33,049 bases of DNA from Bacteriovoracaceae bacterium UBA6261 (GCA_002440825.1 DJVH01000120.1:1-33049), one strand, 5' to 3'. Shown: positions 1 to 8,606, numbered from the stretch's first letter. The notes: generated from the letters alone by a model not told the origin. Numbers and translations are program-made.

Positions 1-611
1 CCCTGAATAAGCCCTGCCACTTTTAAAAAGGTTTTGACCATCATCACCATGGTAATATTGTGGGCCGTCGTTCCCTGAACATAGCAAGTTTGAATATTGA
101 TCGATTCAAAATTCCATACATCAAATTGATCGACTATTTTTGCTTCGATTTTTTCCGACGTAAGCATGTTTAATTTTTCAACAAAAGAATCGAGCCACAA
201 TTTTAAATCTGTACCTTCATCAATGGATTCATGGTTCTTCACTCCGATCGCCCTTGTGGCCAGCTCAAGAAGACCTTTGCTGTCAAAGGGTTTGGAAAGG
301 AAATAGACTTTACTTTCTCTTGTCATTTCCGTCATGACCAGCTTGTTGATAAAGGCAGAGGAAATAATCACAGGAGTATGAGAATTGAGTTTTGAAGCCC
401 GCACTATGGAAACAAATTCATCGCCAGTGATGACCGGCATCTTTAAATCAGTGATGATGAGATCAAATTTTTCTTTGTCGATAGCGCGCCAGCCTTTTTG
501 GGGGTGATCACAAAAGGTAACCTCCGCACCCAACTTAACAAGAAAGTTGCGATACACAACTTCCAGTGAAACTTCGTCATCGATAACAAGAATTGATAAA
601 TTGTTTTCCAT
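1..611 (-). CDS. Response regulator, receiver domain plus unassigned C-terminal domain (3' end cut by window edge)
   Basis: The frame is open from an ATG at 611 to the left edge, giving 203 codons without a stop. Residues 1-120 form a CheY-like receiver: acidic pair D11-D12, phosphoacceptor D55 in TDLKMP, S84/S85, and the conserved lysine K107 in LSKPFD. This domain accepts phosphate from a histidine kinase. From about residue 125 there is a second domain (around DLKLWLDSFVEKL and VQGTTAHNITMVMM) that I cannot assign; it does not look like a DNA-binding helix-turn-helix. A CheX-like fold is possible but unproven. The gene is divergent from the histidine kinase at 792, with 180 bp between them, so the two may be partners. 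The ribosome site is weak. The receiver call is firm; the output is unknown. Confidence 0.85.
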   Translation of the reverse strand, partial: MENNLSILVIDDEVSLEVVYRNFLVKLGAEVTFCDHPQKGWRAIDKEKFDLIITDLKMPVITGDEFVSIVRASKLNSHTPVIISSAFINKLVMTEMTRESKVYFLSKPFDSKGLLELATRAIGVKNHESIDEGTDLKLWLDSFVEKLNMLTSEKIEAKIVDQFDVWNFESINIQTCYVQGTTAHNITMVMMVKTFLKVAGLIQ

Positions 612-791
612 GCTAACTATTATGCCTGAGATTGAACTTTCTTCAAGGTGATCCTAAAGCACCATTAGCTTTTTCCTCATAATTGGTAGTTCTGACCATT
701 CTGCCACGTTTATCGGCCAAATGGCCTCCCAAACCGGCCTCCAAGCTGGTCTATGTTTTGCAAAAAATAGTCTCAAGATTACGGAGAAAGA
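612..791. promoter_or_regulatory. Divergent intergenic region between response regulator and histidine kinase
   Basis: This 180 bp stretch must carry promoters for both divergent genes. It holds a GC-richer patch at 713-742 with the interrupted palindrome GGCC-N4-GGCC (715-726) and the direct repeat GGCCTCC at 723-729 and 735-741, 12 bp apart. These could be operator half-sites. I see no convincing -35/-10 pair. A GGAG ribosome site sits just before the kinase ATG at 792. Confidence 0.3.
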
Positions 792-3692
792 ATGATTGAT
801 CCGCGTTTAAATTTTTATCGTCGCTTCTCTTTTGTTTGCGCGCTTTTAACGTTCGTGATTTCATTTCCCATTCTCAGCGCCTGGTTCCTTGGCACACCGG
901 ACGCAGGCCGGTTCATTCGCGGACTCCCCGTCATGGTCCCCAATACAGCACTCGTTATATTACTGAGTTCAATCAATATTCTTTTCTTATGGAAGGGAAA
1001 GAGAACAAAACTGAAGAGATTCTTGGCTTCATTTTTTGTCGTACTTATTTTTCTGATGGCCATCGGTGCCTTTATTGATTTTTATACTCACAAAGAGCTT
1101 CTCATCAATACATTCCTGATCAAGATCCTTCCACTGAAAAGAATTCACCTGGAAGGAGGACAAGCACTGTCGCCGACTCCCAACTCAGCAGCGGCCTTCA
1201 TTGTGCTGAGTCTGTCTCTCGCCTTTCTGGAAAAAAATATTATTTTTTCTCAAATGTTCGCAGCTCTTCTTTTTTCCATCGCAGCTCTGGCCATCACCGG
1301 ACAAGCTTTCCATATTTCTGTTTTTTACAATCTGTTGGGTAATACGCCTGTCACGGGAATGGCATTACCGACATCGCTTTGTTTGATTTTTATCTCTCTC
1401 AGCATCCTCACCCGAAGACCGGAATCGGGAATTCTGAAATTATTTTTCCAGAAATCCATTGCCAAAGAAGTGCTCAGAAGATTTTCTCTGGCCATGCTTT
1501 TTATTCCTTTTCTCTTTGGTGTGACAGCGTTTCTCGGAGCTGGAAAAAGTTCACAGGATCTGCTCAACATTCTCACCTTCCTCAATCTTTTTCTGATTAC
1601 AGGGTTCAGTGTTGTACTTATTTCCACTGCCAAAGCCATTGATAAACTGGAAAATAGAAGAGAAGAGAAAGAACGGCTCTTAAGTCAGGTCATTGAGACT
1701 ATGCCCGTCGGTGTCTGGCTTCTCGACCGAAACGGCTTTGTCTTCAGTGCGAATGAAGCCAGCAAAAGAATCTGGGCCGGTGCTAAATTCAGCGCAGAAA
1801 ATAACCTGAGCCATTACCGGGGATGGTGGGAACATACCGGAGAAGAAATCAAAGAAAATGAATGGGCCGCTTACAGGGCCATCAAATACGGCGAAATCGC
1901 CATTGGCGAAATGATTCGCATTCAATGTTTTGACGGCACAGAAAAAGTCATACTGAATTCTGCGGTTCCGTTAAAAGACAATGAAGGAAAAATTTATGGC
2001 GCCATCAATGTCAACGAAGACATAACGGTGAGACGAAAAGCGGAACTTGACGCAGAAGAATCCGCTTTGCGTCTGCAAGCTTTTTTGGAAAATTCCAACG
2101 ATGCCATTCTCATCACGAATCCGGCAGGAGATATAACCTTTGTTAATGCACAGGCGACGCGATGGTTTGGTTACGGAAAGTCAGAACTCATTCATCAATC
2201 AGTGGAAGTTTTGATTCCAGATCGTTTTATCGAACATCACCGCAAAGCACTTTCTGATTATCTGAAGAATCCAAGACCCATGAAGGTCGGACAGAAAAAC
2301 AGAATGCTTATCAAAAGAAAAGACAGAAGCGAATTTCCGGTGGAGATTTCACTTAGTCCAGTGAGAAGCAATGGCAAACAATTTGTTACGGCCATCATCA
2401 GAGATGTTACTGAGAGAAAAAAATATGAAGATCAGCAGAACTTCCTCAATCATATCAGTCAGGAGCTCAGCGAATCCATCGACTACGCCAAAACGCTTAA
2501 GCGCGCTGTTGATTGTGCTGTTCCTAATCTTGGAGACTGGTGCGCTATTTTTCTACTCGACAGAACTGGATGCCCGCAAATGCTCATGACTAAACATGTG
2601 AATCCGGACTTACAACAGCTGAGCGACTTCATGGTTGAAAGACATGCGTTCAAAGAATCCGGCACCAATGGCATTATGGAAGCGATCAAGACCGGTAAGA
2701 CAGTTTACGTTCCGACATTTACTGAACAGATAAAAACAGAACTCTTTACCCCTATTGAGCAACAGGAAATTGAAAACAAATTTAAAATTCATTCCTATTT
2801 CGTCGTTCCACTCAAGGCCGGAGGCAAAGTGATCGGTGTTCTGACTATAGCAGTAGGGGTTTCAGGCAGAGTCTTTCTCTCAGAAGACCGCGGGCTGATT
2901 GAAGATCTCGCTCAGAGGATCGCCTACGCTCTGGAAAATTCACGCTTATATTCAGAAGCCTTGAGTGCGGTTCAATCAAGAGAAGACGTTCTTTCCATCG
3001 TCTCTCACGATTTAAAAAATCCTCTTCAGGCCATTCAACTCTCCACTCAATACATCAAACGCAGACTGAGCAATACACCTGAAAATGCTCCACTGTTAAA
3101 AATGGTTCAAACGATCAAAGGATCCGCCGACAATATGAATGCCCTCATTCATAACATTCTCGATATCGGGAAAATTGAGGCAGGAACGTTCAATGTCGAT
3201 CTTCATCAGACAAAGTTCAGTGAAGTTTTAAAAACTCTTCAAGATGTCATGGTTCCACTGTCGCGAGAAAAACATCTTGAACTTTATTTTCATCCTGAAG
3301 ATTTCAATCACACAGTTTATTGTGATCCTTTCCGGCTTTCTCAAGTGTTTTCAAACCTTCTCGGCAATGCCATCAAGTTCACTCCGCCCGGAGGAAAAAT
3401 TGATGTTTCAATGGAAGTCATCAATCATAAAGTGCAGGTCTGCATTGCCGATAATGGCCCGGGCATGACACTGGAATTTCAACGCAATCTTTTCAACAGA
3501 CACTGGCAGGCGAAGGAAACGTCAACCAAAGGCAGCGGTCTTGGTTTGTATATCACTAAAGGAATTGTAGAAGCTCACGGCGGCGAGATTTGGGTGGAAA
3601 GTGAACCTGGAAAAGGATCCCGCTTTTATTTTACGATTCCGGAAGCACCGGAGTATTCAGAAGAACACCCCGGGCAAAATCAATTGCATTAA
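792..3692 (+). CDS. Membrane-bound PAS-PAS-GAF sensor histidine kinase
   Basis: This is a 966-residue sensor kinase of the inner membrane. Residues 1-290 are strongly hydrophobic with roughly eight membrane segments and serve as sensor or anchor; I do not recognise a named module there. Two PAS domains follow (about 295-420 and 425-545, each ending in the typical DITxRRKAE or DVTERKKYE linker), then a GAF domain (about 555-715). The HisKA domain has the H-box SIVSHDLKNPL with H739 as predicted phosphorylation site. The HATPase domain shows the N-box NLLGNAIKF (N859), the DNGPG G1 box and the GSGLGLYITKG G2 box. No receiver domain is attached, so the phosphate must pass to a separate regulator; the divergent receiver protein at the left edge is a candidate. 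A GGAG site precedes the ATG. The stop abuts the stop of the convergent lipoprotein gene. The sensed signal is unknown. Confidence 0.93.
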   Translation: MIDPRLNFYRRFSFVCALLTFVISFPILSAWFLGTPDAGRFIRGLPVMVPNTALVILLSSINILFLWKGKRTKLKRFLASFFVVLIFLMAIGAFIDFYTHKELLINTFLIKILPLKRIHLEGGQALSPTPNSAAAFIVLSLSLAFLEKNIIFSQMFAALLFSIAALAITGQAFHISVFYNLLGNTPVTGMALPTSLCLIFISLSILTRRPESGILKLFFQKSIAKEVLRRFSLAMLFIPFLFGVTAFLGAGKSSQDLLNILTFLNLFLITGFSVVLISTAKAIDKLENRREEKERLLSQVIETMPVGVWLLDRNGFVFSANEASKRIWAGAKFSAENNLSHYRGWWEHTGEEIKENEWAAYRAIKYGEIAIGEMIRIQCFDGTEKVILNSAVPLKDNEGKIYGAINVNEDITVRRKAELDAEESALRLQAFLENSNDAILITNPAGDITFVNAQATRWFGYGKSELIHQSVEVLIPDRFIEHHRKALSDYLKNPRPMKVGQKNRMLIKRKDRSEFPVEISLSPVRSNGKQFVTAIIRDVTERKKYEDQQNFLNHISQELSESIDYAKTLKRAVDCAVPNLGDWCAIFLLDRTGCPQMLMTKHVNPDLQQLSDFMVERHAFKESGTNGIMEAIKTGKTVYVPTFTEQIKTELFTPIEQQEIENKFKIHSYFVVPLKAGGKVIGVLTIAVGVSGRVFLSEDRGLIEDLAQRIAYALENSRLYSEALSAVQSREDVLSIVSHDLKNPLQAIQLSTQYIKRRLSNTPENAPLLKMVQTIKGSADNMNALIHNILDIGKIEAGTFNVDLHQTKFSEVLKTLQDVMVPLSREKHLELYFHPEDFNHTVYCDPFRLSQVFSNLLGNAIKFTPPGGKIDVSMEVINHKVQVCIADNGPGMTLEFQRNLFNRHWQAKETSTKGSGLGLYITKGIVEAHGGEIWVESEPGKGSRFYFTIPEAPEYSEEHPGQNQLH

Positions 3693-4106
3693 CTATTGAC
3701 GATACACTTGTTTTTCAAAAATAGCAGGTCCTGATGGAGCCTGTGCCATATTACCAGGCTCAGGGGTAACCAGAACTTTAAATCGTTTATAAGGAATTGT
3801 GGTTGTCTGAATCCCTTCAAGATCATCATTCACTTTCAAAGCGCCAACGTTTTGAAAATTTCTTGAGCCTTCCGGCTGTATCCAGACAATATAATTGCTG
3901 GCGTTCGTAGAAACTTTTTCCGCTGGTGCCAGGTGTTGCACCTTAACAGTAAGCTCAGTATTGTCGTTTTCAGCGCTCTTGGCTGAAACTGTTCCCTGGG
4001 CCCCCGGAACGATATTGCTGACTTCCATTGGCTGCTTATTTGAAGCACAACCGGTGATTGCAAGCGCCAGTACTGAGCTTGCAAAAAATAATCTACATTT
4101 CTTCAT
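3693..4106 (-). CDS. Small lipoprotein of unknown function
   Basis: A 137-residue protein starting MKKCRLFFASSVLALAITGC, a classical lipoprotein signal with lipobox I-T-G-C and acylated Cys20. The mature part is a single small, probably beta-rich domain (for example NYIVWIQPEGSRNFQNVGALKVND) that I cannot assign to a family. AAGGAG lies 7 nt before the ATG and fixes the start. The gene is monocistronic and convergent with the kinase, with no base between the two stop codons. Localisation is inferred to be inner leaflet of the outer membrane, since no Asp follows the Cys. Confidence 0.8.
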   Translation of the reverse strand: MKKCRLFFASSVLALAITGCASNKQPMEVSNIVPGAQGTVSAKSAENDNTELTVKVQHLAPAEKVSTNASNYIVWIQPEGSRNFQNVGALKVNDDLEGIQTTTIPYKRFKVLVTPEPGNMAQAPSGPAIFEKQVYRQ

Positions 4107-4158
4107 GAAGTTACTCCTTTTCTAAAAACATCTTATAAGATAAAAACTGCGCCAATTT

Positions 4159-4186
4159 TTGACATATGCGCTTATCAATAGATAAA
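4159..4186 (+). promoter_or_regulatory. Candidate sigma70-type promoter for the methyltransferase-rhodanese pair
   Basis: A perfect -35 hexamer TTGACA (4159-4164) is followed after 16 nt by GATAAA (4181-4186), which matches the -10 consensus at 4 of 6 positions. It points at the methyltransferase start 66 nt downstream. The strong -35 supports it; the weak -10 limits confidence. Confidence 0.45.
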
Positions 4187-4251
4187 GCAAAGCCTATACC
4201 ATCTGAAAAATTTAATTTATAAATAGCTATAACTTTCACAAGGAATTCTCT

Positions 4252-4857
4252 ATGAATCATTTTAACCAGGCAGCCAATCAGTGGGACACCCCGGAAAAAA
4301 TCGAACAGAACAAAAAATATGCTGAAGAAATAAAATCGCTCTCAGGAAAAAAAGATTTTTCTCACATTCTTGAAGTGGGCTGCGGAACCGGGTTACTTGG
4401 CAGTCAGTTTGTTACACCGGCCTCATCCTTGACCGGTATTGATACATCGGAAGGAATGCTAGAAGTATTCAACAGGAAGTTTTCTACAATGACTAATGTT
4501 CATTCTGTGAAAATAAACCTTGAACAAGAAGATCTTGATGAAAATTCATTCGATCTCATCCTTTCATCCATGGCCTTTCATCACCTGACTGAACCGGAAG
4601 CGATGATAAAAAAACTTAAAACAAAACTTTCACCTGCGGGACTCATTGCCGTCATTGATCTTGATAAAGAAGATGGAACATTTCATCCTGATCCGGTCAA
4701 GATGGGCGTTCATCATTCGGGTTTTGCCAAAGAAGACATTGAAAAGTGGGCCGGTAAAAATGAATTGAACGTGCAGGTGAAAATCATCAACACCATTCAT
4801 AAAAATGAAAAACAATATCCCATTTTTTTAGCACTTTTTTCTCCTATCAAACATTAA
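4252..4857 (+). CDS. Class I SAM-dependent methyltransferase
   Basis: A 201-residue cytosolic enzyme of the class I (Rossmann) methyltransferase fold. Motif I is LEVGCGTGLLG (about residues 40-50), which binds S-adenosylmethionine. It is followed by the acidic ribose-binding residue in GIDTSEGML, motif IV FDLILSSMAFHHL, and motif V around LSPAGLIAVIDLDKEDG. The substrate cannot be read from the sequence; small-molecule methyltransferases share this pattern. AAGGA lies 7 nt before the ATG. A membrane-anchored rhodanese gene starts 12 nt downstream and is very likely in the same operon, which hints at sulfur or thiol chemistry, but that is an inference. Confidence 0.88.
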   Translation: MNHFNQAANQWDTPEKIEQNKKYAEEIKSLSGKKDFSHILEVGCGTGLLGSQFVTPASSLTGIDTSEGMLEVFNRKFSTMTNVHSVKINLEQEDLDENSFDLILSSMAFHHLTEPEAMIKKLKTKLSPAGLIAVIDLDKEDGTFHPDPVKMGVHHSGFAKEDIEKWAGKNELNVQVKIINTIHKNEKQYPIFLALFSPIKH

Positions 4858-4869
4858 CCAGAGGCGCTT

Positions 4870-5220
4870 ATGACACTTGAAAGTTTAATTCTTCCCCTGC
4901 TGATTATTTTATTCTTTGCTTATAAAATTTATAAATCCCAGAAAATGAAAAAGATTCTGCCGGATCTTTTAAAAGAAGGGGCCATCATTATTGATGTGCG
5001 CTCTCCTGGTGAATTTGCAGGAGGACACAATCCTCTCAGTAAGAACATTCCTCTTGATCAAATCGCTGAAAAAGCGAGTTCACTGGATAAAGAAAAAACT
5101 TATATTCTTTGCTGTGCCTCAGGGGCACGAAGTGCAGCTGCGATGGGTGTGCTGAAAGGAAAAGGTTTCAAGCATGTCATGAATGCCGGCTCCTGGTCTT
5201 CAACCTTGATTAAATCGTAA
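4870..5220 (+). CDS. Membrane-anchored rhodanese-like sulfurtransferase
   Basis: A 116-residue protein with one N-terminal membrane segment (about residues 3-18) and a single rhodanese domain from about residue 35. The domain shows the entry motif IIDVRSPGEFAGGH and the active-site loop CASGARS, whose first Cys would carry the persulfide; it is preceded by another Cys (ILCC). The domain probably faces the cytoplasm because the segment after the helix is lysine-rich (KIYKSQKMKK). AGAGG stands before the ATG, 12 nt after the methyltransferase stop. Single-domain rhodaneses transfer sulfane sulfur to varied acceptors; the acceptor here is not known. A bidirectional terminator follows. Confidence 0.88.
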   Translation: MTLESLILPLLIILFFAYKIYKSQKMKKILPDLLKEGAIIIDVRSPGEFAGGHNPLSKNIPLDQIAEKASSLDKEKTYILCCASGARSAAAMGVLKGKGFKHVMNAGSWSSTLIKS

Positions 5221-5258
5221 AAAAAAAAGGGCGGTGAAAACCGCCCTCATGTTTTATT
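5221..5258. terminator. Bidirectional intrinsic terminator between rhodanese and ccoG
   Basis: The stem GGGCGG (5229-5234) / CCGCCC (5241-5246) encloses the loop TGAAAA. It is preceded by an A-run (5218-5228) and followed by a T-rich stretch, so it can stop transcription from both convergent genes. Confidence 0.88.
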
Positions 5259-5259
5259 T

Positions 5260-6696
5260 TTATTGTGCCGGTCCAACCAGCGGAACTTCTAGAGTACTTG
5301 TCACTTTGCCATCCTGTTTCACATTCAGCATCAAAGGAAGTTTTCCATTGACCAGAATCTTTGGATCAAACTTGAAAAAGATCGGAGTTTTAACTTCCGG
5401 TTTATCAAATTTGAGTGGTTTTAAAATGGTCACGATCTGAATTTTATCTTTCAATGTCGGTTCCACAATTTCCAGTTCAGCGATGTGAGTTTCACTCCCC
5501 TGGTGTGTTACTTTCATCGTAAAGTGATTCACGATTGTTTTAGTTCCATTTCCATTATCCACAATTTGAAAGGGAGCTTCAGCTCCTCGGTAGAACTGAA
5601 AGTTCAAGTTACTGCTAGTTGAAAGGAACACAGTCAGCGCCGTAATAAAGGCAAGAGAAATTGTCACGTAGATCACTGAACGTGGAGTGATTTTCTTTCT
5701 TGTCTGACCTTTCAGTTCATTTTCACTGCTGTATCTGATCAGTCCTTTTGGTCTTTTTAATTTTTCCATGATGTTGTCGCAGGCATCGATACACATCGTA
5801 CAGGCGATACATTCAAGCTGAGTTCCGCGGCGAATATCAATCCCTGTCGGACAGACCTTCACACAGTTGTAGCAATTGATACAATCGCCTTCCTGTTCAC
5901 GAGGAACTTGCCCACGGCGGGGTTCACCTCTTTTTTGATCGTAGGCCACGATTAAAGAGTTTTCATCCATTAAAACCGATTGCATTCTTCCGTAGGGACA
6001 AGCAATGATACAGAATTGCTCTCTGAACCATCCAAAGTCGAAAAGAAAAATCCCGGAAAGAATCATGACTCCGATGAAAACTCCCATATTGTCGCCAGGA
6101 TTGTGCATCGACATGCGAAGAACTTCTCTTGGCCCGAGAATATAACCGAAGAATGTATGAGCAATATGCAGAGAGATCGCTGTGAAAATAATCCACTTGA
6201 TTGATTTGCGGATAATTTTTTCTGCATTCCATGGACCGCGGTCAAGGTCTCTTCTTTTTCTGGCATTTCCTTCTACGAGTTTTTCAATTTTGAGAAACAA
6301 CCCTTGAATGAAAACGGTCTGAGGACAACCCCAACCGCACCAGACGCGTCCGAACAGCGACGTCATAAAGGCAATAAAAAATAAACTGGAGATAACAACC
6401 AGGAACATAAAGATCGGTTCTACTCCATGCAAAGTATTGCCGAAAAAAGTAAATTCTCTATTGAAAATATCAATTTGAACCAGTGGTTTCCCTTTGTGAT
6501 AAATCCACGGAGTCACCAGATAAATGACCATTAAAAACCAATAGAACAAATGCCTGCGGTCTTTCCACGGTCCTTTGACGTCCTCAGGATAAAGATAGAC
6601 TCTGTTTCCGTGCGCATCCGTGGTGGCCAGTCTTTCAGGATCAAGCTCGAATATATTTTTTGTTTTTTCTTGTACGGTTGTGTTTTCTTCCGCCAT
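5260..6696 (-). CDS. ccoG: Cytochrome c oxidase accessory protein CcoG (FixG/RdxA family)
   Basis: A 478-residue polyferredoxin-like inner-membrane protein. Membrane segments lie at about 50-65, 93-112, 165-185, 203-222 and 341-360. Cysteine motifs are WCGWGCP (C120, C124), CIIACP (C229, C233), and two 4Fe-4S clusters of ferredoxin type: C272, C275, C278, C282 and C296, C299, C302, C306. A C-terminal periplasmic Ig-like domain follows, as in the family. CcoG acts in maturation of cbb3-type cytochrome oxidase and has been described as a cupric reductase supplying Cu(I). The length is normal. The ccoNOP and ccoI/S genes are not in the window. Upstream, 15 nt away on the same strand, lies a rhodanese lipoprotein, so the two probably form an operon. 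Gene identity is very secure. Confidence 0.96.
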   Translation of the reverse strand: MAEENTTVQEKTKNIFELDPERLATTDAHGNRVYLYPEDVKGPWKDRRHLFYWFLMVIYLVTPWIYHKGKPLVQIDIFNREFTFFGNTLHGVEPIFMFLVVISSLFFIAFMTSLFGRVWCGWGCPQTVFIQGLFLKIEKLVEGNARKRRDLDRGPWNAEKIIRKSIKWIIFTAISLHIAHTFFGYILGPREVLRMSMHNPGDNMGVFIGVMILSGIFLFDFGWFREQFCIIACPYGRMQSVLMDENSLIVAYDQKRGEPRRGQVPREQEGDCINCYNCVKVCPTGIDIRRGTQLECIACTMCIDACDNIMEKLKRPKGLIRYSSENELKGQTRKKITPRSVIYVTISLAFITALTVFLSTSSNLNFQFYRGAEAPFQIVDNGNGTKTIVNHFTMKVTHQGSETHIAELEIVEPTLKDKIQIVTILKPLKFDKPEVKTPIFFKFDPKILVNGKLPLMLNVKQDGKVTSTLEVPLVGPAQ

Positions 6697-6711
6697 AGTT
6701 CCTTCTCTTTA

Positions 6712-7143
6712 TTATTCAGTTGGTAGTTTTTGATTTTTCCACGAATCAAACCCGCCCATGTTGTAGACATCCAGTCCATTCTTCTTTAATTCTTCTCCGA
6801 CGATTCCTGCTCTTCTTCCTGATTGGCAGTAAACGATGACAGAATTGTATTTTTTCAATTCGTCCACTTTTGCTTTAAAAGCAACAGGATCGTTTTTCAT
6901 CAGAGACAAGGGTAAAAGAACTGAGTCTTTTACACGGCCTTTGCTGGTTTCATTTTCTTCGCGTACATCTACAATAACAGCCTTTTTATCCTTCTGGAAC
7001 TGGTAGGCTGAGATTGGAGAAATTTCTTTTAAGGAAGAAGGGGGTGGAGAAACGGGTGCATGATGGGTAGCGCAGCCAATAAGCATCAGGGCCGCAAAAA
7101 GCGACATAAAAGCAGCTAAGTAAAATTTTTTCGTCATTATCAT
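6712..7143 (-). CDS. Rhodanese-domain lipoprotein
   Basis: A 143-residue exported protein. The signal peptide ends in the lipobox L-I-G-C (Cys24), so it should be lipid-anchored in the periplasm. A His/Pro/Ser-rich linker is followed by a rhodanese domain: VIVDVREENE near the start of the domain and the active-site loop CQSGRRAGIV, whose Cys would form the persulfide. AGGGAGG lies about 7 nt before the first ATG (7143), favouring it over the ATG two codons later. The gene sits directly upstream of ccoG. A periplasmic sulfurtransferase next to a copper/oxidase assembly factor is suggestive, but no partner is proven. Confidence 0.88.
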   Translation of the reverse strand: MIMTKKFYLAAFMSLFAALMLIGCATHHAPVSPPPSSLKEISPISAYQFQKDKKAVIVDVREENETSKGRVKDSVLLPLSLMKNDPVAFKAKVDELKKYNSVIVYCQSGRRAGIVGEELKKNGLDVYNMGGFDSWKNQKLPTE

Positions 7144-7201
7144 AGTATATCCTCCCTAAACAAGGTTAGCACTTGAATGACTTCACTTTCACTAGCACAA
7201 A

Positions 7202-7234
7202 TTTCACAAGGCTCTCACAAGCCTCTCACAACCC
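7202..7234. repeat. Three tandem 11-bp imperfect repeats containing TCACAA
   Basis: The units are TTTCACAAGGC (7202-7212), TCTCACAAGCC (7213-7223) and TCTCACAACCC (7224-7234). On the minus strand they give TTGTGA three times, one helical turn apart. They lie between the stop of the transglutaminase-like gene and the start of the rhodanese lipoprotein gene at 7143, so they could be a phased binding array for that gene. Function is unknown. Confidence 0.6.
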
Positions 7235-7235
7235 T

Positions 7236-8606
7236 CTAGGGCCGTGCAGATTGTTTGAACAACTCGTACACAAAAGGTCCAAAAGGAAGTCCGTTGCGCG
7301 CGTTGACCGCTGCTGCTTTCTTTATATCATTACTCAAGTGATGAATGTCCATTGAATTGCCCAGCTGTTCACCATAAGTTCTCGGTCTCGATTCTGGAGA
7401 CGCTACCCACAAAAAGTCAGGATGCTGACGCGAGTACCATTCCCCTCCTAAAATTCTTTTAGCTGAATCGAGCTCAAGATCATAATCGTAGGATGCCATA
7501 GCAAAAAGCGAAGGTTGAAATTCATTTAATGAAGGAACCGATTCGCGGACATACTCAACATTCATACTGATGCCGACAATGTATTTAGTACCGGGACTTC
7601 TCACACGACGTCTTGGATCGGCCTTCCAGTCTTCCACACTGATGAGAGCTTCTTTCAAAGAGGCCACTCTTCTTTTTTTTTTCACATTCACATAACTGTA
7701 TTTGTAACTGTAAACAGGTTGGTTCCAGACTTGATAATCATAAGTCGCATCCATGACAAACGAGCGATTGAATTGTCCGATCTGATTGACGATGGCCATG
7801 TGCCAAGTGCCGGGGTTGTCGTCGAGACAATCAGGTTCTTTTGGTCTTCCGAGATTGTCTTCGCCGGGCTCTTTTGTGTTGCAACGGCCACCGATAAAGC
7901 GAGTTTCAAACTGGCCATTTGCCCAAAGCATAGTGCCCAGAGCTTTAATGTCTGAAGGATAAAAAATCAGAGTGTCATCTTCATCAATTTTGACTGAAAC
8001 TTTTTTTACCGGATTGGGCATCATGAAAGCAGCTGGTGCCCACCCGTGGCAGAGTCCCATCCACGCTTCGACTTCGTGGTATTGATCGTTGTAAGCCTGG
8101 CCTTCGCGCCAGCTGTATTCAGTCAGTCCGTTTTCAAGAATGCCCATAAGGTAATCGTATTTTTCACCGGGAGAAAGCACATCAAATCTTTTTTCTTTGA
8201 TGAGACCGTCTGCCGGGTGAGAAAGAACATAACTGCGGTAATCACTCCAAGCTCCGAAACGCATCTCCGGATCGTTGTAACGGGCACCAATCATTCCTTC
8301 AGCTATCGGCCAGTATGTGTCTGACCAGGGGGCTACTGACAATTTTTTATCAAGAAGATTTTTTTGTTCCATTTCTTCAAGGCTGCGGATCATTTTATCC
8401 GGATTATCAACGAGGTTTTCAGCGCGGTCATTATTCTGAATAAAAGATTTATCCACATGTCTTAAGAGCGGCGAATAGTATCGCGATTGCTCCATGATTT
8501 TTTCTCTGAACGTTTGTTTGATATCAGTGAAAGCTTCCATATTGATGGCAGCCTGAGAGAAATTGAGAGGGAGAATGATTGTCGAGAGAAATAATAAAGT
8601 TTTCAT
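7236..8606 (-). CDS. Exported transglutaminase-like protein of the oomycete GP42/Pep-13 elicitor type
   Basis: A 456-residue protein with a signal peptide (MKTLLFLSTIILPLNFSQA). Three features match the cysteine transglutaminases of Phytophthora and their bacterial homologues: GLCHGWAPAA with candidate nucleophile C186; WHMAIVNQ with candidate His H269; FVMDATYDYQVWNQPV with candidate Asp D286. The stretch VWNQPV (293-298) equals the first six residues of the plant-recognised Pep-13 peptide of GP42, and the residues after it are also aromatic and basic. Such enzymes form glutamine-lysine isopeptide cross-links. Here the enzyme would act in the periplasm or outside the cell, on envelope or prey proteins, which is inference. 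AAAGG 7 nt before the ATG supports the start. The gene is monocistronic. Assignment is from recalled motifs, not a search. Confidence 0.78.
   Translation of the reverse strand: MKTLLFLSTIILPLNFSQAAINMEAFTDIKQTFREKIMEQSRYYSPLLRHVDKSFIQNNDRAENLVDNPDKMIRSLEEMEQKNLLDKKLSVAPWSDTYWPIAEGMIGARYNDPEMRFGAWSDYRSYVLSHPADGLIKEKRFDVLSPGEKYDYLMGILENGLTEYSWREGQAYNDQYHEVEAWMGLCHGWAPAAFMMPNPVKKVSVKIDEDDTLIFYPSDIKALGTMLWANGQFETRFIGGRCNTKEPGEDNLGRPKEPDCLDDNPGTWHMAIVNQIGQFNRSFVMDATYDYQVWNQPVYSYKYSYVNVKKKRRVASLKEALISVEDWKADPRRRVRSPGTKYIVGISMNVEYVRESVPSLNEFQPSLFAMASYDYDLELDSAKRILGGEWYSRQHPDFLWVASPESRPRTYGEQLGNSMDIHHLSNDIKKAAAVNARNGLPFGPFVYELFKQSARP

Noticed and set aside
7688..7955. Opposite-strand and shifted open frames inside the transglutaminase-like gene
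   Set aside because: They lack ribosome sites and motifs and lie within a gene with clear signal peptide and family motifs; the same holds for the other shadow frames of the window.
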